A stretch of 11,892 nucleotides of DNA from Nitrososphaerales archaeon TH526 (lineage in GTDB: Archaea; Thermoproteota; Nitrososphaeria; Nitrososphaerales; Nitrososphaeraceae): assembly GCA_014523665.1 (NCBI GenBank), contig JAATVR010000704.1:1-11892 (forward strand), written 5' to 3'. Positions 6,248 through 11,892 of the stretch are shown one piece after another. Both the position numbers and the translations under genes were made by a program. Position 1 is the stretch's first letter; each line of letters opens with the position of its first letter. The notes below the pieces were generated by a model, which worked only from the letters and a program-made list of their open reading frames with translations, made no database searches and was not told where the DNA came from.

Positions 6248-6508
6248 AAGATCCGAATGACCATCTAGCAGCTTATTTGTAACCAAAATTATTGAGTATA
6301 GATCGTAGTATAAGCCTAGTAAAGATATAGTGGGAAATTGTCCAACCTATATTGGAAAAGATTTACAATATGCCAAGCTTAAGAAATATTATGTTTTTAA
6401 TCGAGATTATTTCATGACAATTTTCATCTGCCTTTATTTCCTAATCTCAAACAATTGATTCTACCATTAGTCATCTATCCTAACGAAAGAATAAATCGTA
6501 GAATCAAG
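6248..6508. other. intergenic, nothing recognised
   Basis: AT-rich spacer between the terminator of the acidic protein and the interrupted Cys/His ORF. Both strands were read; only very short frames (for example 15 codons from the ATG at 6370) are present. Confidence 0.4.
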
Positions 6509-6721
6509 ATGGTCGAATCGAAACAGAACGGGTGATGTATTTCTTGCAAAAAACTAATTACAAAAGATCATGTAGTTGTAAGCAGTGGACGACCAAGAAG
6601 TTATTATCACAAAGCCTGCGCCATAAAACATCATAGCCTACCTACCTGCCCAATTTCACTGTTAATACAGTGCAAAATAACAGGTGGTATCCATCAGCAA
6701 CATCAACTGATATCTCTGTAA
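6509..6721 (+). pseudogene. small Cys/His (zinc-binding-like) protein gene interrupted by a UGA
   Basis: From the ATG at 6509 the frame reads MVESKQNG, then TGA (6533-6535), then continues in the same frame as CISCKKLITKDHVVVSSG, RPRSYYHKACAIKHHSL and a less conserved tail to a TAA at 6719. The CxxC...HxxxC pattern with GRPRSYYH is that of small zinc-binding proteins seen in thaumarchaea. After the TGA there is no start codon. Either the gene has acquired a nonsense codon, or the true start was the ATG at 6535 followed by loss of a TG (GATGTGTATT to GATGTATT), which would give MCISCKK. Translational read-through cannot be excluded. It lies 55 bp upstream of the HTH gene. Confidence 0.5.
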
Positions 6722-6776
6722 CAAGTGATAGCAGAGACAGAAAAAGCTATCTAGTAATTGCTACCAATAAAGCATA

Positions 6777-7457
6777 TTGCAAGTTGTATTAACTAAGAAA
6801 GAAAAAGAGGAGCTTGTAATCAAACTCTATAAAGAGGGCGAATCCATAAGAGAGATTGCAGCGCAGACACATTTATCTTTTAGAACTATCTGCACGATCA
6901 TTAGACGACTGAATGTTGTAGAAGATAATGAAACTATATCGAGTGACATGAAGAACAAAAGCAAGACAACACAAGCTTTATCTCTATTCTCACGAGGTAA
7001 GCGTCTCATCGAGGTTGCTATTAAATTGGATCTTCCGGCCAGTGAAATAGAAGACATAATACAGGAATTTTGGGTGCTAAATAAGCTTGACGAATTAGCA
7101 TGTGTATATCCAGAAATCAGGAATCACATTGATCTATTTCTTAGACTATTTCATACAATGAAGAAAAATAAATTGATTAATCAAAAAGATATTATGACCG
7201 TAATAAAATATGCCCATGATTTACCGTCTATAGAGAACGAGTTTCGTGACCTTGCAAATATTGTCTTAGATCTAGAAATTAAAAAGAAAGAACTGAAAAA
7301 TACTATCATGCAGCAGAATGCTCAACTATTTGATCTTGGACAAGTCATAAACCAATATCAGAATACTATCGATAGCAAGACACACCAACTAATGAAAATG
7401 GACACACAATTGGCTGTTCCTCGTAATAAATCAGGCAAGGCATTAGAATCTCGATAG
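6777..7457 (+). CDS. thaumarchaeal HTH/coiled-coil DNA-binding regulator
   Basis: 226-aa protein starting at TTG 6777. A stop lies three codons upstream and no ATG precedes the conserved block, so TTG is the only sensible start. Residues 5-46 form a homeodomain-like helix-turn-helix (KKEKEELVIKLYKEGESIRE, then IAAQTHLSFRTICTIIRRLN). Residues 64-97 repeat the theme (TTQALSLFSRGKRLIEVAIK, then LDLPASEIEDIIQEF). Residues 98-150 are helical (LDLFLRLFH-like region and KNKLINQKDIMTVIKYA). From about 157 to 210 a coiled coil follows (DLEIKKKELKNTIMQQNAQL). This two-HTH plus coiled-coil arrangement belongs to a multi-copy family in soil thaumarchaea. DNA binding is expected; the target is unknown. 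It appears intact, unlike both neighbours. Confidence 0.75.
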   Translation: MQVVLTKKEKEELVIKLYKEGESIREIAAQTHLSFRTICTIIRRLNVVEDNETISSDMKNKSKTTQALSLFSRGKRLIEVAIKLDLPASEIEDIIQEFWVLNKLDELACVYPEIRNHIDLFLRLFHTMKKNKLINQKDIMTVIKYAHDLPSIENEFRDLANIVLDLEIKKKELKNTIMQQNAQLFDLGQVINQYQNTIDSKTHQLMKMDTQLAVPRNKSGKALESR

Positions 7458-7517
7458 ACTCTAATACACTAATAGGTTAGTTCATACTACCATAATGCCT
7501 ATTAAATACGACTTTTA

Positions 7518-7837
7518 ATGAGTTACGGACAGAATACGAGAACAATGAGCAGCTTCTCAAGACCTGTAGAAATAGGTAAAGAATACACTGTAGATATTAC
7601 TAATGCAGGTAAAGCAGGCTTAGTGATATTTATAAAAAAATACAAAAGCCGGGGACAAAAATATAAAGATTAAGATTAACAGGCAGAGATGGAGAGGGCG
7701 TTGCGAGAATAGGGGGTCTAATAATTTTCGTGAAAAATGCAAAAGTCGGGGACAAAAATATAAAGATTAAGATTAATTCTGTAAAAGATAATTTTGTCAC
7801 TGCAGAAATAGCAGCAGGTTCAACAGATACGACTTAG
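7518..7837 (+). pseudogene. TRAM-domain protein gene disrupted by an 80-bp insertion
   Basis: The 5' part from ATG 7518 reads MSYGQNTRTMSSFSRPVEIG, then KEYTVDIT. The 3' part in another frame reads GRDGEGVARIGGLIIFVKNA, then KVGDKNIKIKINSVKDNFVT and AEIA, ending at TAG 7835. Together they make a typical archaeal single-TRAM protein (RNA-binding beta-barrel, about 79 aa; proposed RNA chaperone role in archaea). Removing exactly 7601-7680 (80 bp) fuses the halves in frame. As it stands, the 5' ORF ends after 51 codons at 7673 and the 3' part has no start. The extra segment encodes a degenerate second copy of GLVIFIK...KIKI. The stop region overlaps the convergent 93-aa gene by 4 bp. Confidence 0.75.
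7601..7680 (+). repeat. 80-bp segment resembling the TRAM gene's own 3' half
   Basis: Within this insert, 7650-7679 is an exact 30-bp copy of 7747-7776, offset 97 bp. Similarity continues leftward with two differences (7641-7648 versus 7738-7745) and then fades to protein-level likeness (GLVIFIK versus GLIIFVK). An A7 run at 7634-7640 holds one extra base relative to the other copy. Because identity is uneven, the insert looks like recombination with a paralogous TRAM gene or an old tandem duplication partly kept identical by conversion. Confidence 0.7.
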
Positions 7838-8115
7838 GATTTATTTATATAGATAAACATCGGAGGTTTCTGCTCTTTGGAGATATTTTCACGAGCTACT
7901 CTATTTAGTTCTAGAGCCTCTTTTCCATAAGCCTGTAAACCATACTGTACGCCATCGTCGCAGGTTATTTCTACGAACGAATACTCTACTCCATTGGATA
8001 GATGCGATAAACTCGCAGAAATTTCAGTTATGTGGCATGAGCTTAGTAAATCACGTAATGCCTCTATACTGCTGGCGTATCCAGTAGACGTAGTTGATAG
8101 TGTTTTTTGATCCAA
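7834..8115 (-). CDS. 93-aa protein of unknown function
   Basis: Soluble small protein, apparently starting at TTG 8115. The frame has a stop 9 bp further upstream and no ATG. An ATG at 8123 (MGIGSKN) is in another frame, so this start may also be damaged. The body reads as a compact alpha/beta protein: helix SSIEALRDLLSSCHI, strand ISASLSHL, strand VEYSFVEITCDDG, strand VQYGLQAYG, helix KEALELNRVARENI and a final strand PPMFIYIN. I do not recognise the family. The codon pattern looks coding throughout. It converges on the broken TRAM gene. Confidence 0.55.
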   Translation of the reverse strand: MDQKTLSTTSTGYASSIEALRDLLSSCHITEISASLSHLSNGVEYSFVEITCDDGVQYGLQAYGKEALELNRVARENISKEQKPPMFIYINKS

Positions 8116-8313
8116 TACCCATTTTTACGAGGAGAACATGATTAATGCTATTCAGAGTTGGTTATGAGAAATTAGAATGGAAGCTTACCATTGATAGCAG
8201 AAGTTGGGTGGTATCAACAACCAACCCCTGAGTGAAATTATTCAGTTTTGCGTATGATATCTCTGTGAAATTGTTGACTGTACCTAATGAATAGTTGCAT
8301 ACTAATACGATAT

Positions 8314-8519
8314 ATGAAATCAGACTTATTAAAACAAAAATATCTTCGAAAGAGAATGGTCCCAACAACTGCCATATTGATATGTATTGCAGCACTCGCG
8401 CAATGAGTATCACATCAATTCATTCGTTTGCTGTGACTGTGACGGATTCGCAATCAGATATCAGTGATAGTGACGGATTTGCGTCTTCACAGAATTGCAG
8501 TGACACTGAGAATTCTTAA
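8314..8519 (+). pseudogene. small secreted protein split by a frameshift
   Basis: ATG 8314 opens a 30-codon frame that reads MKSDLLKQKYLRKR, then MVPTTAILICIAALAQ and stops at TGA 8404. The overlapping frame from ATG 8403 reads MSITSIHSFAVTVTDSQS, then DISDSDGFASS and an acidic end (TAA 8517). Joined, they form a textbook signal peptide (basic RKR, hydrophobic core, cleavage after HSFA) and an acidic Ser/Asp tail like the other exported proteins here. Removing one GC from CTCGCGCAATG would read LAMSITS and fuse them. Alternatively, the 38-aa second ORF is an independent peptide. An overlapping minus-strand frame (8162-8413) with GTG start is considered spurious. Confidence 0.45.
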
Positions 8520-8670
8520 TCTCTGCAATACTATTGGAAACCAACTCAGACAGTTAGACAAGTCGATAAAATATTATGATTGACGGTAATTTTAACTATC
8601 ACGCTCTGAGCAAAGTCATGGCCATCATGAACACGGAGCAGGCAGAACAATAACAACAAGGCACAAGCCC

Positions 8671-9246
8671 ATGGTGAGGAAAAATGCTATCAATAAATAT
8701 AAACTGCCTGTACCGAAAGATCAGTTACAGCGTATCGACAGAACTTCATCGCCAGTCCATATGGGCAAACTTCGAAACGCCATTGATCTTATAGTTGATA
8801 AAGATACGCCCGTTCTTGCCGCAGCCGACGGAATGGTGACTTTTGTTAAAGATATCTCTGACATCGGAGGACCTAATCCAGTATATTGTGAGTATACAAA
8901 CTTTATTGTAATTATGCACTCAAACGGAGAATACTCACGATACGATCACCTAAGCTATAATAGTTCAACAGTGAAAGTTGGTCAACATGTCATAGCTGTC
9001 GAACGCAGGATTCTAGTTCTATTTTCGACTGAATCTTTGGAACATTTTTTAGTTCCGTCTTTACACGTGTCCTCAGCTGTACTAAGATTGCCCGTATGCG
9101 ATTTTTCGAGTATTCGTAACAAAAATCGACTCGATACATCGCCTCTTTTTCGATCAAGTTCTAACTTCAGGTCTTCAGGTATCGAAACTGATGTTCGTCT
9201 ATTCGGATTATTTACCACCGACATAGAATATAGGGAATTTTCGTAA
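8671..9246 (+). CDS. M23-family peptidase, truncated and fused to unrelated sequence
   Basis: Residues 1-110 match the thaumarchaeal type of M23 (lysostaphin/LytM-like) metallopeptidase: LPVPKDQLQRIDRTSSPVHM, GKLRNAIDLIVDKDTPVLAA, ADGMVTFVKD, GGPNPVYCEYTNFIVIMHSN, GEYSRYDHLSYNSSTVKVGQ. The first zinc-ligand region (His30 and Asp39) is present. The part after VGQHV, which should hold the second ligand motif HxH (PHLHFQVF type), is missing. From about residue 110 (nt ~8998) the frame runs antisense through the RHH regulator gene and its sequence is meaningless. The product is therefore almost certainly inactive. The frame upstream of ATG 8671 is open back to 8596 without a start codon and includes a His-rich stretch SHGHHEHGAG. 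Thaumarchaea lack murein, so the intact family's substrate is uncertain. Confidence 0.65.
   Translation: MVRKNAINKYKLPVPKDQLQRIDRTSSPVHMGKLRNAIDLIVDKDTPVLAAADGMVTFVKDISDIGGPNPVYCEYTNFIVIMHSNGEYSRYDHLSYNSSTVKVGQHVIAVERRILVLFSTESLEHFLVPSLHVSSAVLRLPVCDFSSIRNKNRLDTSPLFRSSSNFRSSGIETDVRLFGLFTTDIEYREFS
8982..9224 (-). CDS. ribbon-helix-helix-type DNA-binding protein
   Basis: From ATG 9224 the 80-aa product reads MSVVNNPNRRTSVSIPEDLK, LELDRKRGDVSSRFLLRILE, KSHTGN and a polar tail. The pattern RRTSVSIPEDL followed by two helices is that of Arc/MetJ/CopG ribbon-helix-helix proteins, with the strand TSVSI contacting DNA. The frame is also open to a possible ATG at 9308, but that would place the start inside the divergent wHTH gene and add a non-conserved stretch. 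The last residues (about STAMTC) are read from the antisense of the M23 gene, so the natural C-terminus may be lost at the junction. It is probably a regulator of the divergent winged-helix gene and itself. Confidence 0.6.
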   Translation of the reverse strand: MSVVNNPNRRTSVSIPEDLKLELDRKRGDVSSRFLLRILEKSHTGNLSTAEDTCKDGTKKCSKDSVENRTRILRSTAMTC

Positions 9247-9253
9247 CAAAAAT
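9113..9253. repeat. 14-bp direct repeat pair flanking the RHH 5' half
   Basis: TTCGTAACAAAAAT occurs at 9113-9126 (inside the RHH coding region) and again at 9240-9253 (just upstream of the RHH start and adjoining the palindrome). The two copies are 127 bp apart in the same orientation. They may be paired regulator sites, or the upstream copy may derive from a partial duplication. Confidence 0.4.
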
Positions 9254-9259
9254 ATTCTC

Positions 9260-9275
9260 TTGGAACTAGTTCCAA
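9260..9275. promoter_or_regulatory. 16-bp perfect palindrome between divergent regulators
   Basis: TTGGAACTAGTTCCAA is perfectly self-complementary. It lies 36 bp upstream of the RHH start (9224) and 8 bp before the proposed GTG start of the wHTH gene (9283). A symmetric site in this position is the expected operator for a dimeric RHH or winged-helix repressor acting on both promoters. Binding is inferred, not shown. Confidence 0.5.
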
Positions 9276-9282
9276 TGCATCA

Positions 9283-9411
9283 GTGCCAGCCCGTGATAGA
9301 GTACTCATTCATTTGATAGCAGAGACCTTAGAAAAAAATCCAGGATTGGGGTGGAATCAACTTTATAAAGACCTCATTCCGCTGTATGGCGAAAAAAAAA
9401 GGCCTTACTAA
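9283..9411 (+). pseudogene. 5' part of the winged-helix gene, one frame off
   Basis: GTG 9283 opens VPARDRVLIHLIAETLEKNP, then GLGWNQLYKDLIPLYGEKK, which ends at TAA 9409. This is the first half of a winged-helix domain whose second half lies in the next frame (the 372-aa ORF). The switch is at nine consecutive A (9392-9400). With eight A, the text would run ...PLYGEKKGLTKLSKRHF without interruption. It could be a mutation, a sequencing error, or slippage on the A9 run that yields the full protein. Confidence 0.6.
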
Positions 9412-10504
9412 ACTGTCAAAACGTCATTTTTCTAAATATCTTGGGTTGATGATAAAAGATGGCTTAGTTGAAAAGCTAGGCGATAACGCACGGGGGAAAA
9501 GGGCAGAATATTATCTGACGGAGATTGGCAAGACGCAATATCATCAGAATAGTTTAGACCTACCGAGTTTAAGAGATGAAACTCAAATCTCTAGTATCCC
9601 ACAAGACCTTAAGGCATTGTACGCAATTATACTCTATTTTAATCAGGGCGTAAATTTAGTCCACACAGAAGATGCATTAGAATATATCCTAAGAGAATTC
9701 GGCCTATCTATGTCTTCTCTTATTATTAGGTCAGAGGAGAGTATAGTAAAATCAGATTTGGCCGAGATACGGCAAGTTATTTTTCAATCTCCAAAAGAGG
9801 ACGCCATCGTATTCAAAGACGTATTTTTGCGGAGCGATACTCATGAAAGAGGGACTACACAGTACAGATGTTTATTACGCGGGATAACCTGCGAGGCAAT
9901 TCTCGAAAATAGAGATTTAAGAGTTTTTAGATATCTTGGTTTTACCTCTGAAAATATCAGGAGTGCCATTAGATCATTATGCAGTCTTGACGTACTCAAA
10001 CCAATGGGATCCATGGGGCCAACAATTGCTAATGAGGTAATATACAAAATTGACAAGTCTATCTTTGATATTTTGGCCGCATTGGATATCTTTCATGATA
10101 ACTCTCTCTTTAGCAGAGTTGAATCTATAATGATAGAAATATGGTCTAACTTTAGACCTCCAACAGATGGCGAAAAACAATGGCTATATTTTGTATATGG
10201 TAACAAAGAGGCTGACCGATTAATAAATAACGCACATGATGCGAGAAATAAGATTACCGGGGGTCAAGGTATGAATTCGGATATGCGCAAAATTATAAGA
10301 GATGATAAGACAGAATTAGATGAAATCAATAAAAGAGTAGACGTAATTAATGAAAAAATTACTGAAATAGTAAATCAAATGGCCTGGATCAGAGAATCTT
10401 ATAGTACGACCATAGATAACCATAGAAATTTGCTGAAAAATATATTCGAGACAATATTCCCAGATTTTTTTGTTGATTTAAAGGTTCCGAGATTTGGAAA
10501 CTAG
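9386..10504 (+). CDS. winged-helix DNA-binding protein with C-terminal coiled coil
   Basis: As called from ATG 9386, it is 372 aa. Residues 4-50 are the recognition helix and wing of a winged helix-turn-helix: LTKLSKRHFSKYLGLMIKDG, LVEKLGD, then the wing KRAEYYLTEIGK. The helices that should precede them are encoded just upstream in another frame (9283-9391), so the start is probably an artefact of an A9 frameshift. Residues 70-290 form a helical region without a motif I recognise. Residues 300-345 are a coiled coil (KTELDEINKRVDVINEKITE). The end is FVDLKVPRFGN. It is divergent from the RHH gene and convergent with the recombinase. It is likely a regulator of an integrated element or a sensor with a DNA-binding head; no ligand is evident. 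Confidence 0.65.
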   Translation: MAKKKGLTKLSKRHFSKYLGLMIKDGLVEKLGDNARGKRAEYYLTEIGKTQYHQNSLDLPSLRDETQISSIPQDLKALYAIILYFNQGVNLVHTEDALEYILREFGLSMSSLIIRSEESIVKSDLAEIRQVIFQSPKEDAIVFKDVFLRSDTHERGTTQYRCLLRGITCEAILENRDLRVFRYLGFTSENIRSAIRSLCSLDVLKPMGSMGPTIANEVIYKIDKSIFDILAALDIFHDNSLFSRVESIMIEIWSNFRPPTDGEKQWLYFVYGNKEADRLINNAHDARNKITGGQGMNSDMRKIIRDDKTELDEINKRVDVINEKITEIVNQMAWIRESYSTTIDNHRNLLKNIFETIFPDFFVDLKVPRFGN

Positions 10505-10548
10505 AATCAATATATCAGGTAATAGAAATCACAAATGTAGGCCGCAAG

Positions 10549-11892
10549 TTATTGACTTTTTCCGACCAAGACTTCTGGTTTTATGTTTGCCAACCTGGGA
10601 TTTCGCTGTACCATCATCATAATTTGGTTCATTTGTTCACGCATAGATTTCATATCCTGTTCGTAGCTAACTTTCAGGTGTTGGATTTCTGATTCTCTTT
10701 TTTGTTCTTTTTCAAGCGTTTCGTTATAGGCATCGCATGTTATTGCCATGTTACATCTAGCGCAATATCTCGCATCAGGCTTATTCGGCTCATTACAGCT
10801 TGGACATTGAATTGACATTAGACCCAATGCCTGATTGCATTTGTTCTTGATTATTCCAGAGGTCTCCAGTAGAGAGTTGCATGATTCTGTTCCAAAATAA
10901 TGAAGATAGACTGAAGGCATCTTTGAATTAGTACTCCATCCAGCGTGGTCTCTGAGTGTTGCCTCTTTTAATATCTGTGATTTGTGAGTCAGTGCGGAAT
11001 GACGAGATATATACAAATTCCAAGGCTTTTCTAACAGTCTACGAATCGCCTCTTTGTCTTTTGGGGGAACTATTGGATCTTTCAATAGTTTGGGGAAATG
11101 GATATCTCGATAGTATGACTGATAGTGTTTTAGCATTCCGTCGCGGGTAAGCGGTTGCCCGAAGTTATTTCTTCCAACGGAGACGAAGAGTTTTGAGTCT
11201 AAGTTGTTGGCATATGGATGACAGCGCTGCCACTCTTTAACGTATGGGATACAGGTGATGAGAGGCAGAGTTCTGGGGGTTGTTTTGCCATGGACATGGA
11301 TCACAGCATATTGAACTCCATCGTTTGATATCTTGAAATTGATGTCTCTAATGCGCAGAGCGAGCAACTCGTGGGGTCTTGCAGATGTGTCATGGGCCAT
11401 CGAATGCCAACATCGATCCCGTGCTGTGTGACAATATTTGAGAAATATGGCGTGATCATCAGCTGTCCATATGTCTTCTGGTTTGTATGGAGACTTTTCT
11501 CTCCGAGGCAGGCTTTTTACGCCTACCATGCACGGAGGCGTAGTCCTCTTTCTGTGATCCGGTTCATCTGGATTGTATAGCCATCTAAAGAATTTCATGA
11601 ACACCATTTGCCTTCCATTATATGTTCCAATGCTCCTGTGAGTCGGGTCGTCTGAGACTGGTTTTCGTAGGCTATTAAGATAACTTAGAATGTCAGTTTT
11701 TGTCATTTCAGAAAAGCATTTTTTGTGTTGAAAGAACCTCGACAGTGAACAGAGTTTCTTTATCTTGTCACCTTTCGTAGATTCTTGAATATTAATTTCT
11801 GTTTCTTCTGCAATGATGTAATTGTGTATAATTTTTCCGTTTGATATATTTCTATTCACAACTTCACCGTAAAGTCTTTTGATATAGTTTGA
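10549..11892 (-). CDS. tyrosine recombinase/integrase with C-terminal zinc ribbon (5' end outside window)
   Basis: Integrase of the thaumarchaeal tyrosine-recombinase type. Numbering from the internal GTG at 11859 gives 436 aa, but the frame stays open to the window edge (reading ...NYIKRLYGEVVNRN), so the true start probably lies outside. An N-terminal SAM-like DNA-binding domain (about 20-120) precedes the catalytic domain. Catalytic residues are Arg161 (TSARPHELL), Lys192 (HGKTTPRTLPL), Arg286-His287 (YISRHSALTH, with Tyr in place of the usual His of HxxR), His305 (DHAGWS) and the nucleophile Tyr318 (SVYLHYFG). After the core come a zinc ribbon (CPSC 352-355, CARC 366-369) and a coiled coil (376-418). 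It converges on the winged-helix gene with 44 bp between stops. It appears intact and should catalyse site-specific integration or excision. Confidence 0.88.
   Translation of the reverse strand, partial: SNYIKRLYGEVVNRNISNGKIIHNYIIAEETEINIQESTKGDKIKKLCSLSRFFQHKKCFSEMTKTDILSYLNSLRKPVSDDPTHRSIGTYNGRQMVFMKFFRWLYNPDEPDHRKRTTPPCMVGVKSLPRREKSPYKPEDIWTADDHAIFLKYCHTARDRCWHSMAHDTSARPHELLALRIRDINFKISNDGVQYAVIHVHGKTTPRTLPLITCIPYVKEWQRCHPYANNLDSKLFVSVGRNNFGQPLTRDGMLKHYQSYYRDIHFPKLLKDPIVPPKDKEAIRRLLEKPWNLYISRHSALTHKSQILKEATLRDHAGWSTNSKMPSVYLHYFGTESCNSLLETSGIIKNKCNQALGLMSIQCPSCNEPNKPDARYCARCNMAITCDAYNETLEKEQKRESEIQHLKVSYEQDMKSMREQMNQIMMMVQRNPRLANIKPEVLVGKSQ

Noticed and set aside
6533..6535. Selenocysteine codon at the UGA
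   Set aside because: Selenocysteine insertion is not known in this archaeal group and no SECIS-like hairpin was seen nearby. Nonsense or indel is simpler.
8162..8413. 83-aa minus-strand ORF with a hydrophobic stretch and GTG start
   Set aside because: It overlaps the plus-strand signal-peptide frame, which has a far better pattern (basic start, core, cleavage site). The hydrophobicity is the antisense image of that region.
8576..8653. 25-aa ORF (MIDGNFNYHALSKV...) before the M23 gene
   Set aside because: Too short, no conserved feature, and it overlaps the open upstream M23 frame.
9225..9308. Extended RHH start at 9308
   Set aside because: The added 28 residues run antisense over the palindrome and the wHTH 5' coding part and look non-conserved. 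ATG 9224 directly precedes the RHH strand.
1..11892. CRISPR array, tRNA or rRNA genes
   Set aside because: No regularly spaced repeats, no cloverleaf with a recognisable T-arm and no rRNA-like segments were found on either strand.

Overview
The window looks like chromosomal DNA of a low-GC soil ammonia-oxidising thaumarchaeon (Nitrososphaerales, most like Nitrosocosmicus). This is inferred from protein style, not from a search. Supporting features are secreted proteins with an archaeal signal peptide ending in a YAQ/FAQ-type site followed by Asn/Ser/Asp/Gly-rich tails, an F420-type luciferase-like oxidoreductase, the two-part helix-turn-helix/coiled-coil regulator common in this group, a small TRAM protein, the thaumarchaeal M23 peptidase type, and a tyrosine recombinase with a C-terminal zinc ribbon. 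No rRNA, tRNA, CRISPR array or complete insertion sequence was seen.

Left part (1-5060). A tiny NMT-repeat secreted protein (minus), a conserved 271-aa protein of unknown function (minus), a 195-aa secreted protein (plus) converging on a 97-aa acidic protein (minus), an F420-dependent LLM oxidoreductase (minus) whose N-terminal 46 codons lie upstream of its only ATG, and a 172-aa coiled-coil protein (plus). Between the coiled-coil gene and the next is the debris of a small zinc-ribbon gene on the minus strand.

Middle part (5060-8670). A 386-aa secreted, extremely acidic, disordered protein, an interrupted small Cys/His protein, an intact HTH/coiled-coil regulator, a TRAM gene broken by 80 bp resembling its own 3' half, a 93-aa unknown protein, and a small secreted protein split by a frameshift.

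Right part (8671-11892). An M23 peptidase is cut off after about 110 residues and runs directly into DNA carrying a ribbon-helix-helix-type regulator (minus), a winged-helix regulator (plus) and a tyrosine recombinase (minus, running off the edge). The two regulators are divergent around a perfect 16-bp palindrome. This layout resembles the control and integration end of an integrated genetic element, and the cut M23 gene may mark its border.

The most striking overall property is the number of broken genes: seven or eight loci carry a frameshift, a stop, an insertion or a truncation. Several would be repaired by removing one A from an A run, which could mean real decay in an accessory region or indel errors in the assembly. 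The 80-bp insertion, the M23 chimera and the zinc-ribbon gene with several separate lesions cannot be simple homopolymer errors.
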